Origin: Deltaproteobacteria bacterium
Lineage (GTDB): Bacteria; Myxococcota_A; Polyangia; Nannocystales; Nannocystaceae
DNA: 64,000 nucleotides
Assembly (NCBI GenBank): GCA_016709225.1
Contig: JADJEE010000002.1
Coordinates: 1,736,001-1,800,000 of the forward strand
Reading direction: 5' to 3'
The notes beneath the pieces are model-generated. The model had not been told where the DNA came from and did not search any database. It worked only from the letters and a program-made list of their open reading frames with translations. A program made the position numbers and the translations under genes. Every line of letters starts with the position of its first letter. Within the stretch, counting starts at the first letter, position 1. Positions 17,939 to 29,093 of this stretch are shown here, one piece after another.

Positions 17939-19690
17939 CTAGTACGCGTGCTGATCGGCGCGGAAGCCATCGCAGCCGTCTTCGCCGGCGGGCGCGTGCA
18001 GGTTGAGGCCATCGGCACGGATGCCACCCTCACCCGGCGCGCCGCCGGTGCCACCGTTGCCGCCGTTGAAGCTGACGTTGGTGACACCGACCTCGGCGTT
18101 GCCCACGGTCGCGATGCCGACCGACGCGCCACCGCAGCCGCCGGCACCGCCACCACCACCACCGCCACCGCCGCCGTTGCCACCGTTGGCGCCCTCGCCG
18201 GCCTCGTTGTTGGTGGTCCAGCCGGTGCCACCGCCACCGGGCGTGCCGCCATTGCCACCGTCGCCGCCGTCGCCACCGTTGCCGGCCTGCGCGAGGTTCA
18301 GATCGACGTTGCGGATCGTGATGCTCGAGTTGATCACGACCATCGCGAACGAACCGCCGCCGGCCTGGCCGGTCTGACCCGGCTCGCCACCGCAGCCGCC
18401 CGAGCCGCCTCCGCCTCCGCCTCCGCCGTTGAGATCGGCGTCGCCGCAGGTGAAGGGGTCCTCGTCGATGCCGCCCGAACCGCCTCCGCCTCCGCCGCCG
18501 CCGTGACGGCCGCGGGTGGCATCGGTGCCGCCGGGTGGCGTCCACACGCCATCACCTCCGAAGGTGCCCTGGTTGGCGTTGGTGCTGTCGCCACCGGCAC
18601 CGTTCACGCCGGCGAACCCGTTGCCGCCCTCGGTGCCGTTGCCACCGCTGTCGTTGCAGTCGGAGATGACGTTGCTGCCGCAGCGATCCGCGCCCGAAGG
18701 TCCGCCGTTGCCGACCGTGGTGGTGTCGCCACCGGCGGAGCCGTCTTCGCCGTAGGTCTGCACGTTCTCGATGCACTGCCCCGCACCGGTGTCACCCGCA
18801 CCACCGGTGGCATTGCACGCCGATGCACCACCGCCGCCGCCGGTCGAGCTCGCCGCGTCGTCACCGTCGGCACCATCGCCGCCCGCACCACCGGTCGCAC
18901 CGTCGTCACCGGCGCCGCCGCTGCCCGCGTTGACGATGCAGTAGTCGAGCGTGAACAGCCCCTCGGGCGTGTCGCGCACCCACACCCCGTAGGAGGTGAG
19001 GCCGCCATCGCCGTAGTCCGACGCGTTGATGGTGAAGCCGTCGACCTCGACCGCGAGCTCGAGGTTCTGCGCGATCAGGGCGCGGTCCTCGGTGGCGCTG
19101 ATGGTCGTGACGTTGAGCGCGGTGTCGCGGCTCCAGTCGACGGCGTCGTAGCCACCGTAGAGACTCACGCCGGAATCGACGTTCACGGTCTCGAGGTAGT
19201 TGGCCTCGGCCACCAGCACCATGCGCGGCGGATTGTAGGTCTGTGCGATCTCGATGCCGCGGGCGATGGTCGCGACCGGATCGTCGGGCATCAGGCCGTC
19301 GTTGAGGTCGCTACCGACCGACGCGCTCACGAACACCGCGCGGCACAGCACACCGTCGATGCCGTCGCCGTTCTCGTCGAGTCCGGCGGCATCGGGCTCG
19401 TCGACCATGTCGCAGGCGTCGATGCCGGTGTCGGAGCTGCCACCATCCGACGAGCTGTCCGCTCCCGAGCTCGACGAATCGGCGGCGGCGCCCGTGCTCG
19501 AGTCGGCGCTCGCCGACATGCCACCGGAGCTGTCGTCGCCGCCGGTCGTGCCGCTGGTGGACGAGTCCGCCGCGGTGGTCGTGAAGGTCGTGGTGCCGCT
19601 CAGGCTGCCCGACCCGATGCCGGTGTCGTCACCGCAGGCAAGCACGAGCGAGAGCATCGCAAGGGGCAGGACAAGTCGTAGCGATCGCAC
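17939..19690 (-). CDS. Large Gly-rich lipoprotein with DUF1565-like N-terminal region
   Basis: 583 residues. Signal peptide and lipobox (Val-Leu-Ala-Cys, about residue 19) are followed by a Ser/Thr/Gly linker to about 95. Residues about 115-255 look like the start of a parallel beta-helix (GSDLNDGLMPDDPVATIARG; GGYDAVDWSRD), as in DUF1565 proteins. From about residue 255 to 560 the chain is dominated by Gly-Gly-x runs (GGAGGDGADGDD; GGGGGGGGSGG; GGNGGDGGDGGNGGTPGGG), interspersed with Cys. This looks like a polyglycine-II or turn-rich solenoid: short Gly triplets between occasional beta strands (SFAMVVINSSITIRNVDLNLAQ). A similar Gly richness is seen in phage tail and adhesin proteins. Function is unknown; a surface adhesive or matrix role is inference. 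Confidence 0.8.
   Translation of the reverse strand: MRSLRLVLPLAMLSLVLACGDDTGIGSGSLSGTTTFTTTAADSSTSGTTGGDDSSGGMSASADSSTGAAADSSSSGADSSSDGGSSDTGIDACDMVDEPDAAGLDENGDGIDGVLCRAVFVSASVGSDLNDGLMPDDPVATIARGIEIAQTYNPPRMVLVAEANYLETVNVDSGVSLYGGYDAVDWSRDTALNVTTISATEDRALIAQNLELAVEVDGFTINASDYGDGGLTSYGVWVRDTPEGLFTLDYCIVNAGSGGAGDDGATGGAGGDGADGDDAASSTGGGGGASACNATGGAGDTGAGQCIENVQTYGEDGSAGGDTTTVGNGGPSGADRCGSNVISDCNDSGGNGTEGGNGFAGVNGAGGDSTNANQGTFGGDGVWTPPGGTDATRGRHGGGGGGGGSGGIDEDPFTCGDADLNGGGGGGGGSGGCGGEPGQTGQAGGGSFAMVVINSSITIRNVDLNLAQAGNGGDGGDGGNGGTPGGGGTGWTTNNEAGEGANGGNGGGGGGGGGGAGGCGGASVGIATVGNAEVGVTNVSFNGGNGGTGGAPGEGGIRADGLNLHAPAGEDGCDGFRADQHAY
18030..18560. repeat. Gly-codon (GGC/GGT) low-complexity tract
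   Basis: On the + strand this stretch is a run of imperfect GCCACCGCC/GTTGCC triplet repeats, the complement of Gly-Gly-x coding sequence in the Gly-rich lipoprotein. It is low-complexity coding DNA, prone to length change by slippage. I do not see a longer unit repeated exactly. Confidence 0.6.
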
Positions 19691-19875
19691 CTCGCCAGGC
19701 TACGCCGACAGTCGCAGACGCGGCAAGCGGGGCGGCGCGAACCCAAGACCGGTGTGGGGCCGACGCGCCGGTCGACGAGCGGGTTCGAACTCGCGCTCGG
19801 GGTCGCCCGGCGGTGGGTGGCGCAGCGATGCGCAGCGCGAGGTGGCGAGCGCCGCCTGCGAGGTGGAGGGCGGCC

Positions 19876-22773
<2,898 letters not shown>

Positions 22774-22784
22774 CGCCCGCGCGA

Positions 22785-23738
22785 TCAACCGGGGCTGAAC
22801 ATGAACGGATACGTGACCACGACCCGCTCGCCGTCGCTGGGCCGGGGGAACTTCCAGTGCCTCACCGCCGCCACCACGCACGCTCCGACCTTGGCGTCTG
22901 CGAGCGTGTCGTCGATCAGCCTCGCGGTCGCGACGGCGCCCGAGCTCGCGACCTCGAAGCGCACCTCGATGCGGCCCTCGAGCTTGGGATTGCGGCGCAG
23001 CCCCTCGTCGTAGCAGCTGCGGACCTCGTCGATGTGCGCACGCACGATGCGGCGCGCGATGTCTCGATCGAGGCCGCCGACGACCTTCGCGACCCCCTGT
23101 GCGGCTTCACTCGTGGGATCCTGCGCCTCGTGGGGTGGCGTCGCGGTGGCCCCCGCCGCCAGCGGGCTGAGCTCGATCGGCAGCTGCAGCTGCGCCTTGG
23201 GCACGTCGATGGTCTTGGTCCAGGTCTCGAAACCCTCGTGCTCGACGACGATCTCGTGCGGCCCCGACACGAGATTGGTCGCGACGAACGGCGACGGCCC
23301 CGCGAGTACATTGCCGTCGACCAACACGCGGGCGTCGCGGGGCACCGCGTCGATCACCAGGTGCCCGAGCTGGTCGGGGTCGACGTCGACCGGCCACACC
23401 ATCGGCGTGCCGGCCGTCGCCGCTTCGCCGGCGGGCATGAGCTCGGGGGCCGCGGCGATCGGGGCCGCCGGTGACGCCTCGGGCGTGGCTGGTCGCGACA
23501 CGCTGATCACCAGTGCGGCCGCGGCCGCGGCCGCGGCAAACACCGACGCACCGGTCGCGACCATCGTCGCACTGCGATTGCCGGTGACGACCAGCGGGGG
23601 ATGGATCACGGCGGCTTCGCGTGCACGCGAGATCACGCGCTGGGAAAGATCACTGGGCATCTCGGGCACGGTCCACTCCTCCTGCCACTGCCGTGGCAGC
23701 TCCAGATCGGCTTGCGCCGGGTTGTGTTCATCGGTCAC
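22785..23738 (-). CDS. Membrane protein with PEGA and AgmX/TonB-like C-terminal domains, sigma-factor partner
   Basis: 317 residues from a GTG at 23738, which overlaps the last codons and stop of the sigma gene (stop at 23728-23730). The cytoplasmic N-terminus is about 50 residues, without a zinc-finger motif. One membrane helix (MVATGASVFAAAAAAAALVISV) lies at about 56-78. Outside follow a PEGA domain (VPRDARVLVDGNVLAGPSPF...GPHEIVVEHEGFE, about 125-180) and a C-terminal AgmX/PglI-type domain (VRAHIDEVRSCYDEGLRRNPKLEGR; VRHWKFPRP) about 95 residues long, which resembles the TonB C-terminal fold. Co-translation with the ECF sigma factor and this topology fit an anti-sigma or sensor role. The PEGA and AgmX domains suggest contact with envelope components. 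Function is inference. Confidence 0.85.
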   Translation of the reverse strand: MTDEHNPAQADLELPRQWQEEWTVPEMPSDLSQRVISRAREAAVIHPPLVVTGNRSATMVATGASVFAAAAAAAALVISVSRPATPEASPAAPIAAAPELMPAGEAATAGTPMVWPVDVDPDQLGHLVIDAVPRDARVLVDGNVLAGPSPFVATNLVSGPHEIVVEHEGFETWTKTIDVPKAQLQLPIELSPLAAGATATPPHEAQDPTSEAAQGVAKVVGGLDRDIARRIVRAHIDEVRSCYDEGLRRNPKLEGRIEVRFEVASSGAVATARLIDDTLADAKVGACVVAAVRHWKFPRPSDGERVVVTYPFMFSPG

Positions 23739-24354
23739 GACGCACCTCGGACAGTCGCTGCTGTAGCGCGGCACGGGCTCGCCACAGGCGAGACTTCACG
23801 GTGCCGAGCTCGATCTCCAGGATTCGCGCGATCTCGTCGTACTCGAGATCGTGGTACGCACGCAGCACGAACGCGGCGCGGATCTCCGGGCTCAGGTGCT
23901 CGACCGCGTCGGCGATCGCCGAGGCGGCCTCGCGACGCTCGGCCACGCGGTCTGGCCGATCGTCGCCGACGCAGTGCGGCGCCCGCTCGTCGGTGGCCGC
24001 GACCAGCTCGTCGTCGAAGCGCACGCGCTCGCGGGCGTTGCGTCGCAGCGCGGTCAGGGCCGTGCGCGTCGCGATCGTCAACACCCAGGTCGAGACGGCG
24101 GCGGGGTGATCGACGTCGTAGCGCGGCAGCCCACGCAGGACCCCGAGCAGCGCGTCCTGGGCGACATCGTCGGCTTGGCCGTGGCGACCCGCGCGGCCGA
24201 GCACGCGACAGACGATGGCCCACACCGGTCGCTCGAAGTGCTTGAGCACCGCGTGCTGCGCCCAGGCCTGCCCGTCACGCGCCGCCTCGAGGGTCGTCCG
24301 GTCGAGCTGGGCCGCGGTCACCGGAACCGCTCGAATGTACGCGACGTCGGCCAC
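23728..24354 (-). CDS. ECF RNA polymerase sigma factor
   Basis: 208 residues from a GTG at 24354; a second in-frame GTG at 24321 would give 197, closer to the usual ECF length, and neither has a good ribosome site. Region 2 (AWAQHAVLKHFERPVWAIVCRV, then ADDVAQDALLGVLRGL) and a STWVLTIATRTALTALRRNARER segment are clear. Region 4 is a textbook match (LSPEIRAAFVLRAYHDLEYDEIA, then IELGTVKSRLWRARAALQQRL). The protein directs RNA polymerase to a regulon, probably including its own operon. Its stop overlaps the start of the PEGA/AgmX membrane protein, the likely regulator. The gene is divergent from the lipoprotein at 24464, so the 109-base gap may hold its promoter. Confidence 0.88.
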   Translation of the reverse strand: MADVAYIRAVPVTAAQLDRTTLEAARDGQAWAQHAVLKHFERPVWAIVCRVLGRAGRHGQADDVAQDALLGVLRGLPRYDVDHPAAVSTWVLTIATRTALTALRRNARERVRFDDELVAATDERAPHCVGDDRPDRVAERREAASAIADAVEHLSPEIRAAFVLRAYHDLEYDEIARILEIELGTVKSRLWRARAALQQRLSEVRRDR

Positions 24355-24463
24355 GGGGGGGTTCTCGCCGCAGCCGGGGCCGATGTTCCCGGACTTCGAC
24401 GGGCGCGGGCGTCGACGGGGCCCCCGAGAACCCGCGCGCGGCGGTGGCGGGCATGCCACGCTC

Positions 24464-25531
24464 GTGGTCGACGTGCCCTGCCCTCGCCTGCCCTTCGCTG
24501 CACTCTGGGCCTGCGCCTGCGTGCATGCGCCCGCCCCGTCCACGCCGCCCTCGCCGGGACCGAGCGTGCCCGACGGTGCGTCGGCGATGCACGAGGGCGC
24601 CGAGTACCTGCGGCTCGACGCCGAGCTCGACGCGCTCTATCCGCTGCGTGCCAAGATGGTTCGCACAGGCCCGCTGTACCTCGAGCGCGCAGGCACGCCG
24701 GTCGCCGACGGTGGTGGTCGCTCGATCACGCTCGAGCTGCGCGTGCTCGACGACGATGCCCATGGCGATCCGCCACGCCCGCGCGTGCTGTGTGAGACTG
24801 CGGGCGAGCGCGTCGCGGTCTTCGTCGACGAGGCGGAGCTCGGCGTGGTCGCACGCGACGGCGCGGTGATGGTCGCGCAGGGGTCGGTGCCCGACACGCT
24901 GCTGCCGACCGCCACCGGCGTCGCGCTCGACCCCGGCGCGCTGCTGCAGACCCGTAGCAGCCTCGACGGCGAGCTCGTCCACGTCGGGCTCGATCGCGGT
25001 GGGCTGTCGGTGTGGGGCTGGGTGCGGCGTGATCGGGTCGGCCGTGCGTTCCGACCCGCACCCCACGTGGTCGAGTCGCGCGGGCGCGCGGCCACCGTGC
25101 AGCCCGGTGCTTCGATCTTCGCGTTCCCCGGCGGCCTTGCGTTCGGCGAGGTCGATGCCCACGGCCCGCCGGTGATCGCGTCCTCGCTCACGTTCGTCGC
25201 CGACGATCACCGCTTCGTGCGCTTCGATGTCGGCGATGCGCTGGTGGTCGGCTGGGTGTTGCACACCGCGGTCGTGGTGGGCAACCCACCGGCGCCCCCG
25301 CCGACCCCCGCGATGCAGCTCGGCACCACGCGCGTGGATGATGATCGTCCGCCGCAGGTGCAGCTGCCGCGGGGGACCCTGCTGCAGGGCACCGCGCTGC
25401 GGCGCAGCGTCGGCGTCGTACTCGAGGAGCACGGCTACCACTGCGTGCGCGCGTGCGAGAGTGCCCAACCGGTGGTCGCGGTGCCCGCCTGCGGCGCCAC
25501 GCTGGAGCTGACGGCAGCGTCGGTGAGGTGA
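24464..25531 (+). CDS. Predicted lipoprotein, unknown function
   Basis: 355 residues from a GTG at 24464 (alternative GTG at 24473). Both put a hydrophobic stretch and a Trp-Ala-Cys-Ala-Cys motif at the N-terminus, an apparent lipobox. The body has beta-rich repeats with ends such as VSVWGWVRRDRVG and VVGWVLHTAVVVG, resembling SH3-like segments arranged two or more times, and two short Pro-rich linkers. No enzyme motif. The last residues include Cys pairs (CVRACESAQ; VPACG). Cytoplasmic expression is unlikely. Divergent from the ECF sigma gene, so it may be a regulon member. The upstream open frame in the same phase runs through the sigma coding region and is ignored. Confidence 0.6.
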   Translation: MVDVPCPRLPFAALWACACVHAPAPSTPPSPGPSVPDGASAMHEGAEYLRLDAELDALYPLRAKMVRTGPLYLERAGTPVADGGGRSITLELRVLDDDAHGDPPRPRVLCETAGERVAVFVDEAELGVVARDGAVMVAQGSVPDTLLPTATGVALDPGALLQTRSSLDGELVHVGLDRGGLSVWGWVRRDRVGRAFRPAPHVVESRGRAATVQPGASIFAFPGGLAFGEVDAHGPPVIASSLTFVADDHRFVRFDVGDALVVGWVLHTAVVVGNPPAPPPTPAMQLGTTRVDDDRPPQVQLPRGTLLQGTALRRSVGVVLEEHGYHCVRACESAQPVVAVPACGATLELTAASVR

Positions 25532-25607
25532 CGTTCGCCCGCGACAGTGTCCCCTGGATTGCACAGATCGCTGGGCGATCGCGGGCCGCTCGCGGATCGC
25601 CTCTGCC

Positions 25608-26723
25608 ATGCTGCAGTCCTCCTTGTTCGATGCCGTGCTCCAAGGCTTCGCGTTCGTCGCGGCCACCCAGGGTGCAGCCGCCCAGGCGCCGCTGCGCGTC
25701 GACGATCCGAGCGCGCTGTTCGTATCGCCGCTGTCGATCGAGCCGCTCGCCGAGCCGCGCTGGGTCGTGCACACGCTGCGACCGCGCGACAAGCTCGGGC
25801 GCGTCGCGGCGCGGTACGGCGTCGAGCTGGCCGACCTGCGGGCGTGGAATCGCCTCGATCCCAACGAGAACCCGGCCAAGCGACGCAAGACCCTGCGCGT
25901 GCTGGCCCGGCGCATCCCCCCGGCGCCGATGAAGATCGCATACGTCGTGCAGTCCGGCGAGGACTGGGACGACGTCGCCGCCAAGCTGCGGGTCTCCCGT
26001 CGCGCGCTGCAGGCGAGCGCGCGACGTGGGGGTCCGCTGGTCGCGGGTGCGACCGTGGTGACGTGGATCGATCCACTCGAGGGGCCCGCGTTCGAGCCCG
26101 ACGCCGCGCCCCTCGAGGTCGCGCTCGAGCTGCCGACCGACGCCCGCAGCGTCGGACTGCCGCAACGCGGTCGCCTCGAGCACGGTGCGAGCCTGCCCGC
26201 CTCGCCGCTGTGGACACTGGCCCATCCATCCCGCGCGTTCGGCAGCAGCCACACGCTGGCGGTGCTCCGCGACGCGTTCACGACGCTGCGCAACGACACC
26301 GGCTACCGCGGCGAGGTCACGATCGGCGCGCTCAGTCGGCCCCACGGGGGTCGCTTCGCGCCGCATCGCTCGCACCAGTCGGGTCGCGACATCGACATCC
26401 GGCTGCCACTGGTGGCGGGCCTGGGCGATGACGTACGGCATCCCGGCGTCGACGACATCGACTGGTACGCCACCTGGGCCATCGTCGACGCGTTCCTGCG
26501 CACGGGCGAGGTCGAGGCGGTGTTCCTCGAGCTCGGACGCCACGAGCGGCTCTACACCGCCGCGCGCATCCTCGGGGTCCCGCGCGAGCGACTGCAAGAG
26601 ATCATCCGCTGGGCCAACTGGAGCGGCCACGTGATCGTCAAGCACAGCGAGGGCCACGACACGCACATCCACGTGCGCATCCGCTGCGGCGACGACGAGC
26701 CGCGCTGTCGCACCGAGGAGTGA
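25608..26723 (+). CDS. LysM protein with MepA-like (M74) penicillin-insensitive endopeptidase domain
   Basis: 371 residues. Weak signal peptide at residues 1-25. Two LysM peptidoglycan-binding modules follow at about 50-98 and 108-150 (VVHTLRPRDKLGRVAARYGV; AYVVQSGEDWDDVAAKLRV). The C-terminal half matches MepA-type murein endopeptidases: GALSRPHGGRFAPHRSHQSG, with the zinc motif HRSHQSGRDIDI from about residue 252, and HIHVRIRC near 351 giving the final H-x-H ligand. MepA cleaves D-Ala-mDAP cross-links in peptidoglycan. The LysM modules would keep it on the wall. The protein is convergent with the SDR gene (4-base gap); the L,D-transpeptidase lies about 900 bases further on, so two opposite activities on peptidoglycan cross-links are close together. 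Confidence 0.9.
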   Translation: MLQSSLFDAVLQGFAFVAATQGAAAQAPLRVDDPSALFVSPLSIEPLAEPRWVVHTLRPRDKLGRVAARYGVELADLRAWNRLDPNENPAKRRKTLRVLARRIPPAPMKIAYVVQSGEDWDDVAAKLRVSRRALQASARRGGPLVAGATVVTWIDPLEGPAFEPDAAPLEVALELPTDARSVGLPQRGRLEHGASLPASPLWTLAHPSRAFGSSHTLAVLRDAFTTLRNDTGYRGEVTIGALSRPHGGRFAPHRSHQSGRDIDIRLPLVAGLGDDVRHPGVDDIDWYATWAIVDAFLRTGEVEAVFLELGRHERLYTAARILGVPRERLQEIIRWANWSGHVIVKHSEGHDTHIHVRIRCGDDEPRCRTEE

Positions 26724-26727
26724 ACGC

Positions 26728-27522
26728 CTACGCGCGTGACGGCGGTAGTGGGGTCATCGCGTCCATCATCATTCGCGTGAGCGCGGGCGTGTGCCGTGCC
26801 AGCACGTACACCCGCGGGTAGACGATGCGCGCCCGTCGACGCTCGACCGCCATGCGGATGCGCCGCGCCAGCACCGTCGGTACGCCCTCGGGCAGCAGCT
26901 TCACGGCGGTGGTCGGCGGCACGACGTCGTAGGCCGCGCGCGCCATCGGGGTGTCGACCGGCCCCGGGTAGACCGTCAGCACCCGCACGCCGGTCTCGCG
27001 CAGCTCGCCGCGCAGGCATTCCGACGCCGCCGCGATGCCGGCCTTGGCTGCACTGTAGTGGGTCATGCCGGGGGTCGGAGCCAGCGCCGCGAGCGAAGCG
27101 ATGTTGACGATCGCGCCGCGATCGCGCGCCAGCATGCCCGGCAGCACCCGCTGGATCAGCGCCAACGGGGACAGCAGATCGACCTCGAAGAGGCTGCGCA
27201 TCGCATCGCACTCGACCTCGACGGTGCGCGCGACGATCTGCACGCCCGCGTTGTTGATGAGGGTGTCGACCGGGCCGAAGCGGGCCTGCGCGCCGTCGAG
27301 CCACGCGGTCGCCTGCTCGGGCCGCGACAGATCGGCGAGCACCACCGCCACGCGATCGCCGAGCTCGGCGGCGAGCTGCTCGAGCAGGGCCCCGCGGCGC
27401 GCGACCATGGTCACGCGCGCGCCGCTGCCGGCGTACTCGCGGACCAGGGCGGCTCCGATACCGCTCGAGGCCCCGGTGACGACGACGTGGGCAGGCTCGG
27501 CGGCGGGGCGTTCATCGGACAT
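26728..27522 (-). CDS. SDR-family NAD(P)-dependent oxidoreductase
   Basis: 264 residues from the ATG at 27522. Cofactor motif TGASSGIGAAL at about residues 18-28; NNAG at about 91-94; catalytic Ser in NIASLAALAP and the Tyr-x-x-x-Lys pair in HYSAAKAG at about 155-162; followed by YPGPVDTPM. These make it a classical short-chain dehydrogenase/reductase, using NAD(P)H to reduce or oxidise a carbonyl/hydroxyl substrate that the sequence does not reveal. The C-terminus (VYVLARHTPALTRMMMDAM) is amphipathic and may associate with membrane, as in SDRs acting on lipids. Flanked by two cell-wall enzymes, with no sign of a functional link. Confidence 0.92.
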   Translation of the reverse strand: MSDERPAAEPAHVVVTGASSGIGAALVREYAGSGARVTMVARRGALLEQLAAELGDRVAVVLADLSRPEQATAWLDGAQARFGPVDTLINNAGVQIVARTVEVECDAMRSLFEVDLLSPLALIQRVLPGMLARDRGAIVNIASLAALAPTPGMTHYSAAKAGIAAASECLRGELRETGVRVLTVYPGPVDTPMARAAYDVVPPTTAVKLLPEGVPTVLARRIRMAVERRRARIVYPRVYVLARHTPALTRMMMDAMTPLPPSRA

Positions 27523-27630
27523 GGCGGGGTGCTCGCGGACGCGGCCCGCCCGATGCGGCGGCCGCGGGGCATCGTAGCAGCCCGCCGATGGCGTGCGTTC
27601 GCGCTGGTTTCTTGCCCACCGCCCCCGAAG

Positions 27631-29064
27631 ATGCGCTACCAGATCGGAAATCCCGTGCGCCGTCCCCTCGCCGCGTTGTTGTTCGTTGCCTGCGATGCTC
27701 CCCCCGATGCCACGCGCGAGGCCAGCGCGGTGGAGTACGAGGCCAGCGAACGCGTGCAGCAGGTCGAGGCCGACCCCCACGATCTCGGCACCAGCCCCAC
27801 GGTCGCGGCCGTGCGACCGCTCGACGAGGCGCCCGCGCCCGGCCCGACCGCGAGCACTCCACCCGCGCCGCGCGAGCCGATCGCGACCCGCATCGCGCGT
27901 CAGATGCTGATCCTGCGCGACGCGCCCGATCACGACGCACCGATCCGCGGACGCATCCCGATCAGCGAGGCCTTCGAGATCTTCGCGTGGGTCGAGGGCC
28001 CCGAGTGCGGCGGCAAGGGCTGGGCCGACGTCGGCGAGCAGGCCTACGTGTGCACCGAGCCGACGCGCCGTGCCACCGACGCGACGCCGCGGATGTTGCC
28101 GGAGCTGCGTGACGGTGACCTCGCGCCGTTCTTCTACGCCAAGGTGAAGCAGGGCCAGGTCGCGCACCGCTGGTCGAACCTACGCGCGTGGCAGGAGGGT
28201 GAGCCGCACATCGATCTCCTCGAGCCCGAGCACGACTATGCCTTCGTGTCGCGCCGCCGCAGCAAGGGCGAGCTGGTGCTGATCGACGACCGCGATCGCG
28301 TGGTGCTCGAGCGCGAGGTCACCCGCTACCGCCCGAGCCGCTTCCAGGGTCGCGACCTCGTCGCCGAGCCCGTGCCCGACGGCGTCATGTTGGCGTGGAC
28401 GGTGACATGGCCCGAGACCCCGGCGCAGCAGCGGCCCGAGGAGCTGGCGCCGCTGCACACCTCGCTCGACTACCAGGCCGAGACCCTGCTGACCCCGACG
28501 CCCGACCCCGAGTGGTTCGCGATCGAGGGCGGCGGCTTCGTCCACGACAAGCACGTCGGCCGCTTGATGCTGCTCGCCGCCCCGGCCGACATCGCCGATG
28601 ACGAGCTGTGGATCGACGTCGAGCTCGAGGAGCAGGTGCTGACGGTGCTGCGCGGCGAGACGCCGCTGTTCGCGACCCTGGTGTCGACCGGCTTCAAGGG
28701 CCCGACCCCCAAGGGCCTGTTCCGCATCTGGATGAAGCAGGCGATCGGACAGATGCAATCGCGCCCCGACGCCGACGAGAGCTACAACGTCGAGGCGGTG
28801 CCCTTCGTGCAGTACTTCTCGGGCAACTTCGCCCTGCACGGCGCGTTCTGGCACTACCGCTTCGGGCATCGCATCAGCCACGGCTGCGTGAACCTCTCGC
28901 CCCGCGACGCGCGGCACGTCTACGAGATGACCGCCCCCCATGCGCGCGCCGGCTGGCTGCACGCGTTCGAGGGCGAGACCCACCGCGGTACCACGGTGCG
29001 CATCCGCAAGGGCACCGCGCCGGTCGAGGACAAGCGCGAGGCCGTGCGCCGCTTCGACGGCTGA
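27631..29064 (+). CDS. L,D-transpeptidase (YkuD/ErfK family), lipoprotein
   Basis: 477 residues from the ATG at 27631. A short signal peptide ends in lipobox Leu-Phe-Val-Ala-Cys. A Pro/Ala linker goes to about residue 85. Residues about 90-140 may be an SH3-like domain (RQMLILRDAPDHDAPIRGRI). The catalytic YkuD domain is at the C-terminus: STGFKGPTPKGLFRIWMK, then HGAFWHYRFG and SHGCVNLSPRDA, with catalytic Cys near residue 418. The enzyme forms 3-3 cross-links in peptidoglycan or attaches proteins to it. As a lipoprotein it would act at the periplasmic face of a membrane. The protein is longer than typical (about 300 residues), because of the added N-terminal and middle region (about 150-320), which I do not recognise. 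Confidence 0.9.
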   Translation: MRYQIGNPVRRPLAALLFVACDAPPDATREASAVEYEASERVQQVEADPHDLGTSPTVAAVRPLDEAPAPGPTASTPPAPREPIATRIARQMLILRDAPDHDAPIRGRIPISEAFEIFAWVEGPECGGKGWADVGEQAYVCTEPTRRATDATPRMLPELRDGDLAPFFYAKVKQGQVAHRWSNLRAWQEGEPHIDLLEPEHDYAFVSRRRSKGELVLIDDRDRVVLEREVTRYRPSRFQGRDLVAEPVPDGVMLAWTVTWPETPAQQRPEELAPLHTSLDYQAETLLTPTPDPEWFAIEGGGFVHDKHVGRLMLLAAPADIADDELWIDVELEEQVLTVLRGETPLFATLVSTGFKGPTPKGLFRIWMKQAIGQMQSRPDADESYNVEAVPFVQYFSGNFALHGAFWHYRFGHRISHGCVNLSPRDARHVYEMTAPHARAGWLHAFEGETHRGTTVRIRKGTAPVEDKREAVRRFDG

Positions 29065-29093
29065 GCGGCGCGAAGCGCTACCCAGGGCCCCGA

